Assembly: GCA_030640695.1 (NCBI GenBank)
Contig: DAOWIX010000018.1
Span: 1-7,132, forward strand
DNA: 7,132 nucleotides
Reading direction: 5' to 3'
From: Deltaproteobacteria bacterium
GTDB taxonomy: Bacteria; Desulfobacterota; Anaeroferrophillalia; Anaeroferrophillales; Tharpellaceae
This document shows positions 5,462 through 7,132 of this stretch, in pieces. The notes under the pieces were generated by a model. The model worked only from the letters and a program-made list of their open reading frames with translations, made no database searches and was not told where the DNA came from. Position 1 is the first letter of the stretch; the number at the start of each line of letters is the position of its first letter. Made by a program: the position numbers and the translations under genes.

Positions 5462-7132
5462 CTAATCAACTGGTTGAATCAAAACCTTTCTCGGCTTGCT
5501 GCCTTCGGACGGGCCCACTACCCCTTCCCGCTCCATGGTTTCGACAATCCGGGCGGCCCGGTTATAACCAATCCTGAATTTACGTTGAATCATCGAGGAT
5601 GAGGCCCCCTTAAGATGGGCGACAAATGCTACAGCTTGATCATAAAGTTCGTCGTAAGCTTCTTCATCACCATCTTCTAAATCCTGCGCCGTACGGGCTC
5701 CATTACCCTTGCCTTTCGACTTGGCCAGAGCCTCTTCATGTTTTTTCAGCATCCCTTCCTGATATTCCGGAGCTCCCTGACTACGCAGATAATCGGCCAG
5801 GTCTTTGATCTCATCATCACTGATAAAAGCACCATGTAGACGGGTGAAATTGGAACTGCCGGGACTCAAGAGCAGCATGTCACCGTTACCGAGCAGTTGC
5901 TCACCGCCGGAGGCATCAAGAATCGTTCGCGAATCGATCTTAGAGGAGACCCGAAAGGAGATCCGGGCCGGAAAATTAGCCTTGATAAGACCGGTTATGA
6001 CATCGACCGAAGGTCGCTGAGTCGCTAAAATCAGATGAATGCCGGCGGCCCGCGCCATCTGGGCAAGCCGGGTAATATACTCTTCAACCTCTTTCGAGGC
6101 GACCATCATCAAATCCGCCAGCTCATCAATAATAATAACAATATAGGGGAATTTTTCGAGCGGCGGAATCGCCTCTGTGCCAAGTTCGTCCTCATCTGGA
6201 GTTTCGGGCTCCGGCGTGGCTGACTGGTTGCGTAAAGATAACTGTTTTTCGACATAACGGTTATAGGATGCGACATTCCGGGTTCCAGAAAGCGACATCA
6301 AACTATAACGCCTCTCCATCTCTTCTACAGCCCAACTCAAGGCCGCTGCTGCTCGTTTCGGATTGGTCACCACCGGCATCAGAAGATGGGGAATATGGTC
6401 ATAGACCGAAAGCTCCAAACGCTTGGGATCGACCATTATAAACTTAACCTTCTCCGGCGTCAGTTTAAAGAGGATACTACAGATCAAACAGTTGATCCCG
6501 ACGCTCTTGCCCGAACCGGTCGAGCCGGCAATCAGCAGATGAGGCATTTTGGCGAGATCGGCTACCATCGGCACGCCGTCGATCTCTTTACCGAGAGCCA
6601 GCGGCAGGATACTCTGACCACGCTGAAAGCTCGAACTTAAAAGGAGCTCTTTGAAGTTTACATCTTCACGTTCAAGATTAGGAATCTCAATACCAACCAC
6701 CGCTTTTCCGGGAATCGGAGCGACGATACGCACCGACATGGCACTCATTGCCAGAGCCAGATCATCGGCCAGCGAACTAATTTTACTTAATTTAACCCCG
6801 GCTGCAGGCTGAAACTCGTACATCGTCACCACCGGGCCGGGATGGACCTCCAAGACCTGTCCGACAACCCCATAATCGCGAAGTTTATTCTCCAGTTGCT
6901 GAGATTTAAGCCGCAAACTGTCGTTATCAGTACCTTTCTTGCGACGGGGCGGAGGGTCTTCAAGAAGATCTAAACTCGGCAGGGTAATCCGACCATGCTC
7001 GCGCAAAAAAGGGAGCCGACCCTGATTTGGCGGTGGGGTTTTCGGTTTTTCATTATGGGCGCGGCCAATTTTAACTTTTTTGAGACGTTTTTTAGCTTTT
7101 TCCGGAGAATCCGACCCACTCTTGATCTCGGC
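5462..7132 (-). CDS. ftsK: FtsK/SpoIIIE-family DNA translocase, 5' partial
   Basis: This is the septal ATP-driven DNA pump that clears and aligns the chromosome termini at division. The frame is open to the right edge (557 codons present including the stop). The TTG at 7006 is not the start, because coding sequence continues upstream through a basic linker (EKAKKRLKKVKIGR) and LPFLREHGRITLPSLDLLED. The membrane-anchoring N-terminus lies outside the window. Visible parts in order are: the linker; the alpha domain (VVGQVLEVHPGPVVTMYEFQ); the RecA-like beta motor with Walker A GSTGSGKS at 6503-6526, MVDPKRLEL, and Walker B VIIIDELADLM near 6107-6139; ILATQRPSVDVITGLIKANF; and a C-terminal winged-helix gamma domain near 5465-5653 (MIQRKFRIGYNRAARIVETM), the part that reads KOPS-type polarity sequences in known FtsK proteins. 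A Pro/Glu/Asp-rich insert (QSATPEPETPDEDELGTEAI) separates Walker A and B. The gene is convergent with the other genes and ends at TAG one base from the R2 array. Confidence 0.96.
   Translation of the reverse strand, partial: AEIKSGSDSPEKAKKRLKKVKIGRAHNEKPKTPPPNQGRLPFLREHGRITLPSLDLLEDPPPRRKKGTDNDSLRLKSQQLENKLRDYGVVGQVLEVHPGPVVTMYEFQPAAGVKLSKISSLADDLALAMSAMSVRIVAPIPGKAVVGIEIPNLEREDVNFKELLLSSSFQRGQSILPLALGKEIDGVPMVADLAKMPHLLIAGSTGSGKSVGINCLICSILFKLTPEKVKFIMVDPKRLELSVYDHIPHLLMPVVTNPKRAAAALSWAVEEMERRYSLMSLSGTRNVASYNRYVEKQLSLRNQSATPEPETPDEDELGTEAIPPLEKFPYIVIIIDELADLMMVASKEVEEYITRLAQMARAAGIHLILATQRPSVDVITGLIKANFPARISFRVSSKIDSRTILDASGGEQLLGNGDMLLLSPGSSNFTRLHGAFISDDEIKDLADYLRSQGAPEYQEGMLKKHEEALAKSKGKGNGARTAQDLEDGDEEAYDELYDQAVAFVAHLKGASSSMIQRKFRIGYNRAARIVETMEREGVVGPSEGSKPRKVLIQPVD

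Noticed and set aside
5522..5529. KOPS-like site (GGGAAGGG on the - strand) within ftsK
   Set aside because: About one match to GGGNAGGG is expected by chance on both strands of a window this size, so a single site carries no weight.
6981..7132. TTG at 7006 as the true start of ftsK
   Set aside because: The frame stays open to the window edge with FtsK-like linker sequence upstream, so the gene is simply cut by the window.

Overview
The window comes from a Gram-negative bacterium: it carries a tripartite RND efflux adaptor and pump, a lipoprotein signal peptide and an FtsK/SpoIIIE translocase. The backbone genes are moderately GC-rich. Gene style and the presence of an S23-type four-helix-bundle cassette would fit Desulfobacterota (former Deltaproteobacteria), but that placement is inference; no rRNA or other marker is present.

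Layout. (1) Positions 2-1129 and 1126-4329, both +, are a translationally coupled pair: a periplasmic adaptor (membrane fusion protein) and an inner-membrane RND permease, overlapping by 4 bases. The adaptor is cut at its 5' end by the window edge, and no outer-membrane TolC-type partner is visible. (2) Positions 4267-4724 are a small AT-rich insert: a GTG-started four-helix-bundle gene (4313-4666) bracketed by two inverted arrays of a 7-bp unit (CAGTNGT on one side, ACTGRCN on the other). (3) Positions 4684-5415, +, encode a predicted lipoprotein of unknown function whose first codons lie in the right-hand array. (4) A third array copy (5429-5460) sits between the lipoprotein stop and the ftsK stop. 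(5) Positions 5462-7132, -, encode most of an FtsK/SpoIIIE DNA translocase, convergent with the rest and running off the right edge.

The adaptor and permease would form two parts of a proton-driven efflux pump; FtsK pumps chromosomal DNA at division and is functionally unrelated. The most interesting part is 4267-5460. All three arrays sit exactly at gene ends. They supply a new 20-residue tail to the pump, supply the start region and N-terminus of the lipoprotein, and stop one base short of the ftsK stop codon. This looks like a small mobile cassette, related in protein content to 23S rRNA intervening-sequence ORFs, that has inserted between protein genes and been absorbed into their reading frames. 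The two inner arrays could pair in RNA over 34 positions, with possible consequences for expression of the lipoprotein. No stretch longer than about 50 bases lacks a coding or repeat assignment.
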